Below are positions 24,163 to 35,650 of a stretch of DNA of 64,000 bases, piece after piece. Position 1 is the first letter of the stretch. Each line of letters opens with the position of its first letter. Source of the DNA: Jaltomata sinuosa (taxonomy: Eukaryota > Streptophyta > Magnoliopsida > Solanales > Solanaceae); assembly GCA_003996215.1 (NCBI GenBank), contig QJPP01003526.1, positions 124,001 to 188,000 on the forward strand, read 5' to 3'. The position numbers and the translations under genes are program-made. The notes under the pieces were generated by a model. The model ran no database searches and had not been told where the DNA came from. It saw only the letters and a program-made list of their open reading frames with translations.

Positions 24163-25311
24163 CTAAAATTTTACCTTCTTCTGAGTCAATCGGGTCAAAG
24201 GGACAGCAATGGAAGAAAATCCTTCCACAAACCTTCTGTAGTAACCATCCAAACCCAAAAAGCTTCTAATATCAGATGGGGAAGTGGGTCTAGGCCAGTT
24301 CTCTACTGCCTTAATCTTTTGAGAATCAACTCGAATACCATCCCTAGTCATAATATGACCCAAAAATGCAACGGACTGCATCCAGAACTCATACTTGCTA
24401 AACTAAACAAATAACTACCAGTCCTTGAGAGTTTGCAATACAACTCTTAAATAGTTTGCATGCTCCTCCTCACTCCGAGAGTAGATGAGGATATCATCAA
24501 TGAAAACAATCACAAACATATCCAGGTACTGTTTGAACACATGATTCATCAAATCCATAAAGGCTGCAGGAGCATTTGTTAGACCAAAAGACATCACAAA
24601 AAATTCATAATGACCATACCGAGTTCTGAAAGTTGTCTTAGGAATATCACACTCTTTAACTCAAAGTTGATGATAACCGGATCTAAGCTCGATCTTGAAG
24701 AAGAAACTAGCGCCCTGAAGTTTATCAAACAAGCCATCAATCCTAGGAATAGGATATTTATTCTTGATTGTCACCTTGTTCAACTGATGGTAGTCAATAC
24801 ACATTCTGAGGGAACCATCTTTGTTTTGCACGAATAAGACAGGAGCACCCCATGGACAAATGCTATGCCTGATGAAACCCTTATCAATAAGATCCTTCAA
24901 CTGATCCTTTAACTTCTTAAGTTCAGCGGGAGCTATCCTATAGGAAGGAATAGAGATGGGATTCATAGCTGGAAGAAGATTTATCCCAAAGTCGATCTCT
25001 CGCTCGGGAGGGACTCCAGGTAAATCCTCGAGGAACACTTCTGGAAATTCATTCACAATAGGAACAGACTGAAGGGATGGGGTTTCGGACTCTTTGTTCA
25101 TAACCCGCGCTATGTGATAAACATACCCCTTTGAAATCATCTTCCTAGCCTTAAGATAAGATATAAAATGACCTTTCGAGGAAGAGGGACTACCTTGCCA
25201 TTCTAAGATGGGTTCATTTGGAAACTTAAAACTGACAACCCGAGTACGACAATCAACCGAAGCATAACATGCATATAGCCAATCCATACTAAGAATAACA
25301 TCAAAAATCAA
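24163..25311 (-). pseudogene. Element D reverse transcriptase with protease tail (broken)
   Basis: 24661-25311 is open for 216 codons. It starts in the protease tail (FDVILSMDWLYACYASVDC), runs through the linker (PSLQSVPIVNEFPEVFLEDLPGVPPEREIDF) and gives RT fingers ICPWGAPVLFVQNKDGS and MCIDYHQLNKVTIKNKYP. Motif A reads FFKIELRSGYHQL, so the first catalytic Asp is Glu. A break at 24600-24660 is followed by FGLTNAPAAFMDLM and VIVFIDDILIYSRS at 24415-24597 and the thumb FLGHIMTRDGIRVDS, FLGLDGYYRRFVEG at 24163-24381. Three frame breaks. Confidence 0.88.
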
Positions 25312-25594
25312 GCATCACCAACTCTACTAAGTCCACTGAAGTGACTCTATGAAAGACTGAGATAGGCAAATTTCAGTAGATTCTTTTGGCTAAGACTGAC
25401 TCACCAACAGGAGTAGAAACACAAAAGGGTTCTAAAAGAAATTCAGGATATACTTTGAATTTGCATGTTATATAAGGGGTCACAAAAGATAAGGAGGCAT
25501 CGGGGTCCAGCAAAGCATACATATCAAAAGAGAAGACTTTCAACATACCAGTAACAATATATAGAGAACCCTCCTGGTCCTGACGAGAGGACAT
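25270..25594 (-). pseudogene. Element D aspartic protease (active-site glycine lost)
   Basis: The frame reads YALLDPDASLSFVTPYITCKF at the active site: the family form is DPGA, so the Gly after DP is Asp here. CVSTPVGESVLAKRIY follows. The tail continues in another frame after 25373. The Gly of the D-x-G triad is needed for the active-site loop. Confidence 0.85.
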
Positions 25595-25645
25595 AGCATA
25601 AAGGCAGTTCTGGTGCTGACCACCAGAACTAAAAGTTGTGCCCTG

Positions 25646-26745
25646 CTAGGCTGGTCGACCTCCTAGGGCTGCTGGAGCAGACTGATCCCTACCACCTCCC
25701 TGCCACTTCTTAGTTGAAGGGCAATCTCTGATATAATGTCCAACCTGAACACAACCAAAACAACCCTCTCTACCAGCCAAACACTCACCGGGGTGATTCT
25801 TTCCACACTTGGCACAAACGGGAACAGAAGGCTCCTTTGCACCACTACTCTGAGAATAAGAGCTTGCACCTCTATTGGCTTGATCATGACAGGGCCTGGA
25901 GGCCTGAGAAGGAGTATTGGACGAAGAATGCACGGGTCTTGACTACCTCTTCTGAAAGGAAGAGCGATGTCCGCCTCTGGACTTCTTATGGAAAAAACTC
26001 AAACCCTCGGATCTAGCCCTCTTATTCTCCCTATCCATCTCCCTAAGCTTGTCTTATTTGATCTAGTGAGCATGGGTCACGAGTCTGGAAATGTTCATAT
26101 CACTCAACAGAAGAGCAGACCTACACTCCTTTTTTACCAAATCTGAAACCCCATAGATAAACTTTCTCATCTCATCATGCGGGTCTGCTACCATAGAGGG
26201 GGAATACCTAGACAACTGAGTGAACTTCAAACTGTACTCCTGAACAGTCATAGATCCCTGTCTTAAGTTCACAAACTCCTCAGTCTTTGCTTGTCTCAAC
26301 TCTCGGGGAAAAAACTGGTCAAGAAAGGCTCTCTCGAAACACTCCCAAGTCATACGGACCTCATCCCTAGCTCTAGCTTCCTTCCATTGTGTGAACAAGA
26401 TATGAGCCACATCCTTGAGTTGATAGGATGGCAACTCAACACAACCAACTCCAACTACTTGCATCACCTCAGAGATTTTCTTCACTTTATCAATTAAATT
26501 TTGCGAATCCTCATTCACCTTCGAACCCCAAAACTCTGGCGGGTTCATACGAGCAAAATAATGAACTCGAGCCGCAACCCCACCTTGAGGGTGGATGGAG
26601 GGGATCCTACTGATTGGCCTGAGTGGCCAACGTCTGGGATAGCAAATGGATGGCATTTCTAAACTCCTCATTCATGACCTCGAGGGCTGGAACTAGAGGA
26701 GCGGCATTCCGAGTGGCTTGGTGAGGCATAGCACATTGAGGCATG
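25646..26745 (-). pseudogene. Element D gag (broken)
   Basis: A likely ATG lies near 26743 (MPQCAMPHQAT). A frame break near 26600 leads into 26063-26671 with the capsid core: FARMNPPEFWGSKVNEDSQ, WECFERAFLDQFFPRELRQAK and VNLRQGSMTVQEYSLKFTQLSRYSPS. 25646-25933 carries the basic tail and two zinc-binding motifs, CAKCGKNHPGECL and CFGCVQVGHYIRDC; the second has full CCHC. This pair of motifs is characteristic of one plant chromovirus branch. The gap between 25933 and 26063 contains stops. Confidence 0.87.
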
Positions 26746-26935
26746 ATCTAAAATGTACAAGGTAAGGATTAGAGGAACATTAGAGTTAAGTTCTATCACA
26801 CGATATGATCATGAAAGAAGTAAAGTTTTATAAGACATCTCATAGCTTCCCTCTCATATGTGTGGCGCACTTCACACACATGAAGGAGACTCTACTCTAT
26901 GCGGCTTTCATACAACCTAGGACTCTTGAACCTGA

Positions 26936-26948
26936 GGCTCTGATACCA
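26936..26948 (-). other. Element D primer binding site
   Basis: The minus strand reads TGGTATCAGAGCC, complementary to initiator tRNA-Met, four bases inside the 5' LTR. Confidence 0.9.
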
Positions 26949-26952
26949 AGTT

Positions 26953-28926
26953 TGTCACGCCCCAAGGTTACCCCCTAGATGAACATGGGACTTGGGACCA
27001 CAACTGCCCCAAGCTAACACTTGGTCATAGCATTCTCAAGCATAACAAAAGATAAGCGAAAGCATAATAGATAAATCTAGAATCACCTAAATGGATAATC
27101 AAGTCAAATAGGAATACAAATTCCAGAAAGAGACTCAAAAGCTATCTATATCTGAAAAGCCTTTACTTCTGACATAAAGAGTTGCTAGGACAAGACCCTA
27201 GCTAACTCGAAGTGCGGAAAATAAAATAGCTAACACTGACTAAGAACATAACTAGTCCTCAACCTAAGAGGAATCACCAACAGCTGACAGAGAGTGGCTT
27301 GGGAGCTTTAGCCACGGGTCTGAGAAGGGACACCTGAATCTGCATCATCAAAAGATGCATCGCAAGATATGCGTCAGTACTATGGAATATACCAAGTATA
27401 TGAGATATGAATGAACATGACAAAACATGCTAAGTATGCTTTAACAATTGAAATTATTTTTTAAAGGTAAAACTGGATGCAAATGACTCTATGAAATAAC
27501 ACAAGCTGAAAACATGATCATAAACAAAGAGTCTGAAATCTGAGTAAGAGTCAAATACATTTTAAAGCATAAATTGTTTCTGAGGGAGGTTCTCTAACTG
27601 ACATAGACCATGTGATCTATATGGAATCCGATGTATATTCCTCATCGAGAGGACCCAATATACCTTGTCAGGGTATAAAGGCATGATTGTGGCATGATCA
27701 CAAAATCTGATTCCCAACATAGGGGACTTATAAACCTATGGGGGCACGTAGTTCTAGTACTAAGGGTACTCTCACCCTGTCCAACTCGGTGCTAAATACT
27801 ACTCCCAAAACATACATTTAGCTCATATAATACTGGGGCATATCTGATGCCAAAACTATTTGAAAAGCAATAAGATATATCTGATGCCATTCAATTCAAA
27901 TTCATACATTTAAAGACTTAGCATAGTCATAATTCAAATCATGCTTTACCCTTCTAATTTCATACTTGAAGAATTAGGCATGCAATTTCATAAACATAAG
28001 AAAGGTCATGATATCTAATCATGTCAAATTTCTCTTGAAAACATGCAATTCAATGGGATCATGCTAGAAAGCAACTTTACTACTTGGGCTTTTAAAACCA
28101 ATGGAGGAATCATGATCAAATCATAATTAAGCAATAAGAAACCATGAATTTAAGCATAGAAGCTGATTTCGTAAGTTTTCCCCAATTTAGATCAAAACCC
28201 TAATTTCACAAGTTCATAAATCAATTTTAGAATTTGGGGTTTTAGGCACAAGGGTGAAAGTAACCCATTGTTGAATACCCACATACCTTGATTGGAGTTA
28301 ACCCACTTGAAATTGAAAAGATTAGGAGACTTGGACTTGGAGCTTGAGACCTTGAAGTTGAGAGAGTTCTTTTCCTTTTTGGGAGATGAATGAGGTAATG
28401 ATGATGGACTTAGGCTAATAGGGTTGGAAATCATGCTAAAAATGGTCAAAATGACCTCACTTAGGAGTTAAGGGTGGGTAATGGCTGAAACACCCTTGGG
28501 ACTTAATTAAGAAAAAGCTAATTTAAAACCCGGCTTCAGGTTCCATGGGTCACTTCCACGAACCATAGAACTAATCACGGTTCGTGGACTGGAGTTGTTG
28601 TTCCTGAGCCAAAGTTTCAAGCTGCAGATGAGTTTTTGTGACTTAACAGGATGACCTGTAGAGACTTCTATGAGTCGTGGAACCAATTCGTGGTTTCAGG
28701 GAAAATGACTACTCTCTGTCTGAGTCCCACGGGTTGGTTCCACGACCCGTGAAAGCTTCTATGAACCATGAGACTGACCCGTGGTTCTCAGACCTGAGGG
28801 TGATCTGTAGGGATAGAATCACGAGTGCTTTCCATGACTCGTGGACTTAACTCGTGATCCCTCAGAGTTCAAAATTACAGCAAGTTTTCTGAGTTTAAAA
28901 GCTGGATCATTTTTTAGGGTGTTACA
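26953..28926 (-). repeat. Element D 5' LTR
   Basis: 1,974 bp, TG...CA ends (TGTCACGCC ... TGTTACA). It matches 19885-21911 almost throughout, with substitutions and one ~34-bp length difference. It is followed by the target copy ATAAG. Confidence 0.93.
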
Positions 28927-29575
28927 ATAAGCAACCTGGGCCCTCCAGCTGATAAGTAGTATACCCAACTTTGTGGGTCTCCAATATACCTAAATGATGT
29001 AGCATATCCTCACATGTAGTAATAAAATCATGTAGATCGTGACCTGGAGTACCCGCAAATCTAGGTTGAGCCAATCTCAGAAATCTACCCAACACCTTCT
29101 GCTCCGTCATTGTCATAGTTGGGCGAGGAGAAAGAGGCTGTGCGACAGATGGAACTTGAAGAACCTCAGCATGGGGAGCTGCAGTAGCAAGTTGCACTCC
29201 TAAACTCTGTGCACCCAGGGCTTCCCCCCGAGCGGATGTTTGTGCTACCTCAGCAGGTTGATCCCCAATCATACCTAATAATTGTAGAAGTAAACCTCGA
29301 ATACCTGAAGACTGAGTAGGGGCTGATGTTGGCACAGAAATTGGTGTTGGCACTGGTGGTACCTGGGTTGTCCCCTGGTCCATATGTTGTTGCTCTGGAA
29401 TAATCTCGGGCTTATACTCGTGCTCAACCTCAACCCTAGGGGCTCTAACTGGTTCCACTACTCGAGCATGTCTCATAGCTTTACCACTGTGACCTCCCCG
29501 ACCCCTAGCTGGAGTTTGAGGTGTTGGAGTCAAGGGCTCATCCTTGCCTAATTTTAACACTCTTATACAAACCAT
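28927..29575 (-). pseudogene. Element C gag, 5' part (upstream of D)
   Basis: The ATG at 29573-29575 opens about 215 codons. The N-terminus is Pro/Arg-rich (PTPQTPARGRGG). Then come SSGIRGLLLQLLGMIG, EQKVLGRFLRLAQPRFAGTPGHD and CEDMLHHLGILETHKVGYTTYQLEGPG, the capsid start of this lineage. It runs directly into the tip of element D; gag resumes at 19884. Upstream, 29576-29771 is the leader. Confidence 0.88.
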
Positions 29576-29771
29576 CTGCAGGAGAATGAACCCGAATAAG
29601 TAATATTTTAGGAAACCATCAAGGATTATATGAACGATACAGAAGAAATAACAGAGTCCTACTTCCTAAGATGACACTGTAGCCTCCCAAATATTGATTA
29701 CGGACATCTCCGCCCTGATTCGTAGGACTCTACTAGACATTGGCTCCTATACCGAGACACCAATGAACCTA

Positions 29772-29784
29772 AGCTCTGATACCA
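29772..29784 (-). other. Element C primer binding site
   Basis: The minus strand reads TGGTATCAGAGCT, complementary to initiator tRNA-Met, three bases inside the 5' LTR. Confidence 0.88.
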
Positions 29785-29787
29785 AGT

Positions 29788-32342
29788 TATCACGACCCAA
29801 TTTCTCGGTCATGATTGCACCTACAACCTCCCCCTCAGAAGGTAAACCAATCCCCGTAGACCAGAACAGTTAGTAATGGGTTACTATCTAAAAAGCAAGC
29901 GGAAAAACGGTAAATAAGTATGCAGAAATAGGGAAAATAAGTAAAGAAAAGGGACAACATAAATATATACACATATATGGAAGCTAAACTAAACCCAAAA
30001 CCTGTTAGCATATTATAAGAGCCGAAACTATATCACAGAGTACAAAAGATCCAAAAAGGAGATATACATATGTCTCTGAAAGATAAAGAAGTACATAATG
30101 AAGAACATGAACAAAAAGCTAAGCTCCGGTCGCCAATAGCTCACCCTCAATCTTTGATAGTCCAAAACACCTCGCACGAGGCAGCACAGTCAACAGCAAG
30201 AACTCACACTTGCATATGCCACAAAAGATCTAGAAGTGTAGTATGAGCACCAATTGTAAAGCAACGGGTACCCAGTAGCTATCATACGCCGACTAGGCAC
30301 ATATAAGATGTAAAATCAATAATGTAGCAGAAAGGAATCAAGTAGTCACAGATATAACGAACAAGCTCATGGAATCTAGCACAGAAAGAATACAAGGAGA
30401 AAACAGTCATGGTAGGCTATCTAATAGAACTATATAACATAGAACACAGGTGAAGGAAGAAGGAATGCACCTGGGGTCCATGCAATAACAATATATAAAG
30501 AGAGTTAAAGTAGAAGGCGGTATACTAGTAACCTCAAGTAAAAAGAGAAGGAGGAAAGGAAAATAATGATAACACGCTTGAAAACAAGATTAAAACCAAG
30601 TCATGCTAGTAACACCATAATCAGGATCAATATCGCGATAGAATAATAATAAATAAAACTCTACCTACAGTCCCACGAGCGCCCATACACCCGAGAAACA
30701 CATACAAGTGAAAACAAACCCTCCGGCATCCCATACTATCGGAGCGTGTAGACTGAGCAAACAACAAAAAAGGGTGGTTTCGAAACAGAATATGGATGAT
30801 GTGATATGATATGCTGAAACCAAGTGATAGTAGTGCCATATGTTACCCCTTTCGGTACCTAAATGGCCCAATACAGAAAGGATCCCTGAAATGGATTCCC
30901 CCGAGTACCTCAACTCCACCGTACACCCCTTCTTCGGCACTCAGAGGACGTAGCCCTTGGTCTGTATCGGCAAGGTTCATTGAGAAATCTCAAAAAGTCC
31001 AACAAAGGTGCCCGGACATAATCGGGTCTAAAACAGTAGTTAAACCAAGTTATTGTTCGGTCTGACCGAATCTAGTACCATTTCAAATCAATAGGAAATC
31101 AATTCTAGCACTATGGCTCAGACGAGTCTAGTATAAGTATGGAAACAGTGATAAAATCATCCTTTTAATTCTTTCTTAACCCAAGAAGATCCATGAAAAC
31201 GATTCCAACCTTTATTAACTATTTTTACCAAAAAAAGGACCTTGGGGCTATGCAAGGTTTGGAAAACCATCAATAGTAAGCCCAAAGCCAAAACCATAGT
31301 AAAACATGTAAAAAAAACTTTTTATATGCATGATAATGACATGCTCAAACACAAGCAGTAGCCCAACGGCTCACAATCAATCTATCGGCCCAGCACAAGC
31401 TCCAATCGCTCTACAGCAAACATAACCAGCTCTATAATAACAGTATCAATGTTCGGGACTCACGTACATTCCTAACTAACCCACCATACATGGTCCAGAG
31501 TCAAAAAAGGCCACACAGGACCACAAGGGTGATACACTCAACTACCACGAATACTACCATCAATAGAGCAAAAATAAGATGGACATAAAGAAGCGGACAA
31601 GGTCTGGGGTATCAAGCTAATAAACCCAACCCAAGAATTCTAATTAGTATAATTATATCTTATATATGCAAAGTCTAAAAGAGTTAAACTGTAACCTATT
31701 TGTCGTCCTATGAGAAGCTGCTAAAATGATGATGTTCGAGCCCGAACTGCTCTAACAAGCTCTGAAATGAAATCAAACTCAAATTCGAGCTTGAATAACA
31801 TGACGTAGATAATTGATTTTCTTTTGATGACCGAATATTGCATTGAAATATATTTTCCATCAAAAGTCTCTTATGCGTTCAAAAATAATGAGCATAAAGT
31901 AGCATCAGGATGTTGCTTGGTAAGAAGCAAAAGAATGGAAAGATGCTGAATGTTGATAACTTATTTGAATCAATTGAGTTTTTTACCAAATTCAACTTTC
32001 AAATCAAATATTTTCAAATACATGCGATGTTAATAAACTTCTCAAATTTAGGCTCGCAAGCCTTAGATGGGGGATGAAGGACAACCTTAAAACACCTGGG
32101 ATGTTACATCCTTCCCCTATTAGGAACATTCATCCTCGAATGTGAAATAGAACGCATAATTTCAATAACTCAACTCTTTAGACTCAGCTCTAAAATAGGA
32201 GAATGACCATAAAGACCAAATGAACGGCCAGGTCACCAAACCACTGGTCCCAACAAGACATAAATGAGTTGGAGCCGCTATTGGCAAGCTCTAATAGTAC
32301 AAAAAAAGCATAAATGCGAGAATGACCAAAAGGGTCATTACA
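29788..32342 (-). repeat. Element C 5' LTR (internally deleted)
   Basis: 2,555 bp, start TATCACGACC (decayed TG), end GGTCATTACA. Compared with 12473-15542 it lacks roughly 150 bp near 30980 and roughly 400 bp near 31980. It is followed by the target copy GTTAC. Confidence 0.9.
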
Positions 32343-32347
32343 GTTAC

Positions 32348-32688
32348 ATATGTCATTTAGTGAGAATTTACGCAATTGAGCAAGTACCTTGACCCGTGTT
32401 TGAGTTCCATCAGAAGCACATCCCTAGTCATCCTCTCTCTTGTTTACACCTAGCATTTACTTATTGTTGGTTTGGAATTGAGTTGTGACAGATTTCCAAT
32501 CCCCCCTTTTTTATATTATCTGTTGTTTGGACAATATAACTCTCGTTGTGAGTTCTTTTCTACAATCTCATTAGCTAAGCTACCATTCCCTATGGTATCG
32601 ACCCCGACTCCTATCGGGTAATATAAATTTTATTTTGCTTAACGATTATCGTCACCTCCATAAAAGAAGTGTCATTTAAGCGTTATCA
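32348..32688 (+). repeat. Element B 3' LTR, right part
   Basis: It continues the LTR broken at 12472 and ends CGTTATCA, the inverse of the TGATAA start. It contains TATGGTATCGACCCCGACTCC and a T-rich stretch. Element E gag sequence follows directly at 32689. Confidence 0.7.
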
Positions 32689-33613
32689 CCTGTTGAGGTC
32701 ATATGCACAAACAACACCTTCAACTTAATATTAAGGCCCTTCACATACAAACAAATCCTCTTCTCCTTAGTACCAGAAGCTAAGTAGCATAATGTGACAA
32801 GACATGAAATTTAGCCTCATAGGCTAAAACAGACATATTACCGTGCTCAAGGTCTAGAAACTCATCCTTCTTATGATCCCTTAAAGTGTGAGGCACATAT
32901 TTCTCCAAGAAAAGAGCATGAAATTATGCCCAAGTCATCGGAGTAAAATTTGATGGCCGACACTCTACATGAGCTCTCCGCCATTGCTTGGCATCACCCT
33001 GAAGCTAAAAGGTAAAAAACTCTACCCCATGTTGATGCACAATCAACTTATGTAGCCTCTCATAGAAGTCCAAAATAAACTCAAAGGCGTCCTCCTTCTA
33101 TGTACCCTGAAACGTCAAAGGTTTCAGTTTCAAGAATTTGGTTAGCATCTTGTGCTCAGTCCCGGTTATAAAAGGACCTAGCATCAGATGGAAGAAATCA
33201 TCAGTACCCGATGCTTCATCCATCCTAGGAGCCACTGAAATAGTTGGTTGAGTGCCCAAAACCTGATCTATTATACCAGTAGGAGTGGCTCCAGTACCTA
33301 CCAGCCTACTAACAAAAGCCCGCATTTTCTGAAACACCTCAGTCGATATAGAGGGAAGGCCTACACCTACAGTCGGTGCCTCCTCCTCCTGTTTTGCGCC
33401 CTCCTCAAGTACAACCTCAACTTCCTCCTTAACAGGATCCTAGGGTGGGGGAGGGGTCACTGCCCTTGGCTCTGCCTCTGCCTGAGCTCCACCCCTGGTG
33501 GGTGTTGATCTTTCTCTGCCTCTTCCCCTACCCCTTCCCCTTCCTCTCCCTCTAGTTGTTGACCCCGCAACTGGAACCGCATCTCTTGCTCTGTTACACC
33601 TTGTATCAACCAT
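32689..33613 (-). pseudogene. Element E gag, partial and broken
   Basis: The ATG at 33611-33613 is followed by an Arg/Gly run (TTRGRGRGRGRGRGRERS) and a TAG near 33440. Later blocks in other frames: HKMLTKFLKLKPLTFQGT (33098-33160), then near 32700-32960 FLEKYVPHTLRDHKKDEFLDLEHGN, MSVLAYEAKFHVLSHYAT and RRGFVCM, which is the capsid C-terminus. The gene stops at the boundary with element B. Confidence 0.8.
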
Positions 33614-33813
33614 CTGCGGATAAAAGAGTGAACGGAGTTAGATACCAATTTGTATCACCAGATACCAATTGGAACCAAGTTATAGCATGAAGGAAGAAAT
33701 AAGAGATGGTTTCCTTAAGTCCTATAGACTCTCAAAGAAAATTAAAGACGTCTCTTTACAGTTCCACAAGACTCTACTAGATCCCTTTTGGTACGACGAG
33801 ATCAATGAACCTA

Positions 33814-33826
33814 GGCTCTGATACCA
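33814..33826 (-). other. Element E primer binding site
   Basis: The minus strand reads TGGTATCAGAGCC, complementary to initiator tRNA-Met, four bases inside the LTR. Confidence 0.85.
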
Positions 33827-34597
33827 TCTTTGTCATGACCAAACTGCTGCGAGTGGCACCCACCCATAACCCCTGGATGAGCGAATCAATAACAAAATCA
33901 ACACTTAATGAAACTAACAGCTCAAAACTAGATACATTAAAAAAACTAGCATTCATAGCCAAAATAATACTAATAACGAGATCTTGTGGAAAAGTACCCC
34001 TAGAATCTGAAAGTCGTAGTAATGTCTAGAGTGCGGGGATGCAACCCTAAAACAAATGATTCTAAGTCTAAAACAATGGACTAAAGATTTCCTAGATAAA
34101 AACATGGTAGACCGGAAGAAGCAGCTCATCCTTTGAATCTAGAATCATCGGGACTACAACAGAGGTCCCGTAGCAACCGCCAAAAGATGTTCTATACTCA
34201 CAAAAGAAAAGCAAGTGCAGTATCAATATACAAAATCATAGTGTATTGGTAGGATTATTGGCCAACTACAACAAACAATATATGAACAGTAAACCAAGGC
34301 TGAGTAAAGCAGTACAAACATGTAATAACAAGTCAGCAATATAACCCCGGACACTTAGTCTTTCTTCTAATTTACCGACCACGTGAACAGGTTCAACAAC
34401 TACTACATCAATAACAATGACAATAAGCATATACCCCTTTTAACATGCAATTTCTAGTCTAAGCAAGAACTAACTCCACATTTGGGTACGACTACCCGGC
34501 CTCTCATGGACCAATATGCAACAATCATAGTTTCAACAATCAACCCGAACCACTCATAGAATCATCAACAAAATGCAATCAACAAATATAATTAAAT

Positions 34598-34750
34598 CTG
34601 TACCAGGTGTGGTACCCAAGCCAACCATTATAGAATCTGTACCAGACATAGTACCCGACCCAATCGATATGTATCCTATTTCAAGCATGGTACCCGATCC
34701 AACCAATGTGTCTCCCATACCAGGCATAGCACCCTAACAAATCGAATGTC
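34598..34750. repeat. Tandem repeat in LTR E (38-39-bp unit, four copies)
   Basis: The unit is CTGTACCAGGTGTGGTACCC plus a spacer with CCAACC. Each copy keeps the partly self-complementary core TACCAG-xxx-GGTACC. Copies diverge by substitution. Confidence 0.75.
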
Positions 34751-35489
34751 ACACACAATCTAACCAATTAATAATTAATGAACAAAATCATACTTGTAAA
34801 CCAATAAGAAACCAAACCAAGTTCATTTCACATAATTGACACCCGGATACTTAGACATTCTTAATTTTATTCCCTAAATATGTAATGCACATACAATACG
34901 AAGTGACAGTTACATGAATACATATTGCATTTGGAAAATCAATAACCATCACCTACCTCAAGTAGCCTAAAAGCTCTATTGGACCTGAGCCTTTGTGTTC
35001 CCTAAAGCTTTCGCTTAGCCTTGGTCTAAAAACAATTACACATAACTATAATTAATCTAAATGGCCTAATAATACCTAGAATATACTTAAATCCTAATCC
35101 CCAGGCCAAACAATGATCATTCATCCCAGGGCTTTCCCACCATTGATTCACCTAAACTACCATTTTTACGGTTACATTCAGTGAATAACGGTGAATAGAT
35201 CATAATTCAACAACAATAAACAAGTCCCAAGAATCTCTATGCCCTAGAATCCCCATAACACCAGATTCTACCCTATTAGGTCTATTCAAACATTCCCCCA
35301 AGCCTGCAATTATCAATTATAATACCCGGGAATTGAAATACTAAAGTAGTGGAGTAAAATCCTTACCTTGGCGATGATTTTTGGTGGAAAACTGAGTTGG
35401 AGTAGCCCAAATTGCCTCTGCCCTTCCCCAAAATGTTCTTGAGAGTTTGTGAACTTTTTTGGGGAGGTTTTTGCATTTACAATGACTTA

Positions 35490-35650
35490 TTTTGCTATAG
35501 CAGTCCCCACTCCACTATTGCAGCACCACCATAGCAGAATCGACCACTATGGTGGTGTTGACCATCTTTGACTTCTGCTATAGAGAAAATTTATGTGCTA
35601 TAGAAATCATCATTGTAGCATGGTGTGAACTGCTAGCAATTGACAAGGGA
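35490..35650 (-). promoter_or_regulatory. Palindrome cluster in LTR E
   Basis: TGCTATAGCA (35493-35502) is a perfect palindrome. ACCACCATAG ... CTATGGTGGT (about 35526-35556) is an inverted repeat. Further CTATAG variants occur at 35577-35583 and 35597-35605. This is the E version of the clusters in the other LTRs; function inferred only. Confidence 0.4.

Larger units (their letters stand above)
19885..28926 (-). mobile_element. Element D: Tekay-like chromovirus, full length, nested in C
   Basis: The five bases ATAAG occur at 19880-19884 and 28927-28931, and the uninterrupted gag of element I (about 55237-55252) confirms the pre-insertion sequence. Total 9,042 bp. Minus-strand order: 5' LTR 26953-28926, primer site, gag, protease, RT, RNase H, integrase, chromodomain, polypurine tract, 3' LTR 19885-21911. 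The family differs from C/H/I in LTR (about 2.0 kb, TGTCACGCC start) and in gag (two zinc-binding motifs). J is a relative. Stops, frameshifts and catalytic-site changes make it inactive. Confidence 0.94.
12473..32342 (-). mobile_element. Element C: Tekay-like chromovirus, complete ends, interrupted by D
   Basis: Outer flanks carry the same five bases, GTTAC (12468-12472 and 32343-32347), so both ends are original. Without D it is about 10.8 kb. Order on the minus strand: 5' LTR (29788-32342), initiator-Met primer site, gag, protease, RT, RNase H, integrase, chromodomain, 3' LTR (12473-15542). The left LTR tip reads CT for TG, the right one TA for TG. The right LTR is about 0.5 kb shorter because of two internal deletions. 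All genes are broken. Confidence 0.92.
6090..32688 (+). mobile_element. Element B: non-autonomous LTR retroelement with a 'plant transposon protein' ORF (interrupted by C and D)
   Basis: The plus strand shows a long leader, one decayed ORF, a non-coding tail, a polypurine tract (TCAAGTTTGGGGA at 11201-11213) and a 3' LTR that starts TGATAAG at 11215 and ends CGTTATCA at 32688. The tract and the TGATAA/TTATCA termini resemble Athila/Tat-type gypsy elements. No gag, RT or integrase motif is readable, so it would need enzymes from another element. Element C with D inside splits the LTR at 12473-32347. The 5' LTR is missing, replaced by CACTA sequence at 6090. B inserted into the gag of element E. 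Confidence 0.7.

Noticed and set aside
28922..29575. Pro-rich 217-codon ORF as a host gene
   Set aside because: It is gag of C: it matches 55264-55890 of I and runs into the tip of D.
34598..34750. CRISPR-like array
   Set aside because: Contiguous degenerate tandem units without unique spacers, in a plant LTR.
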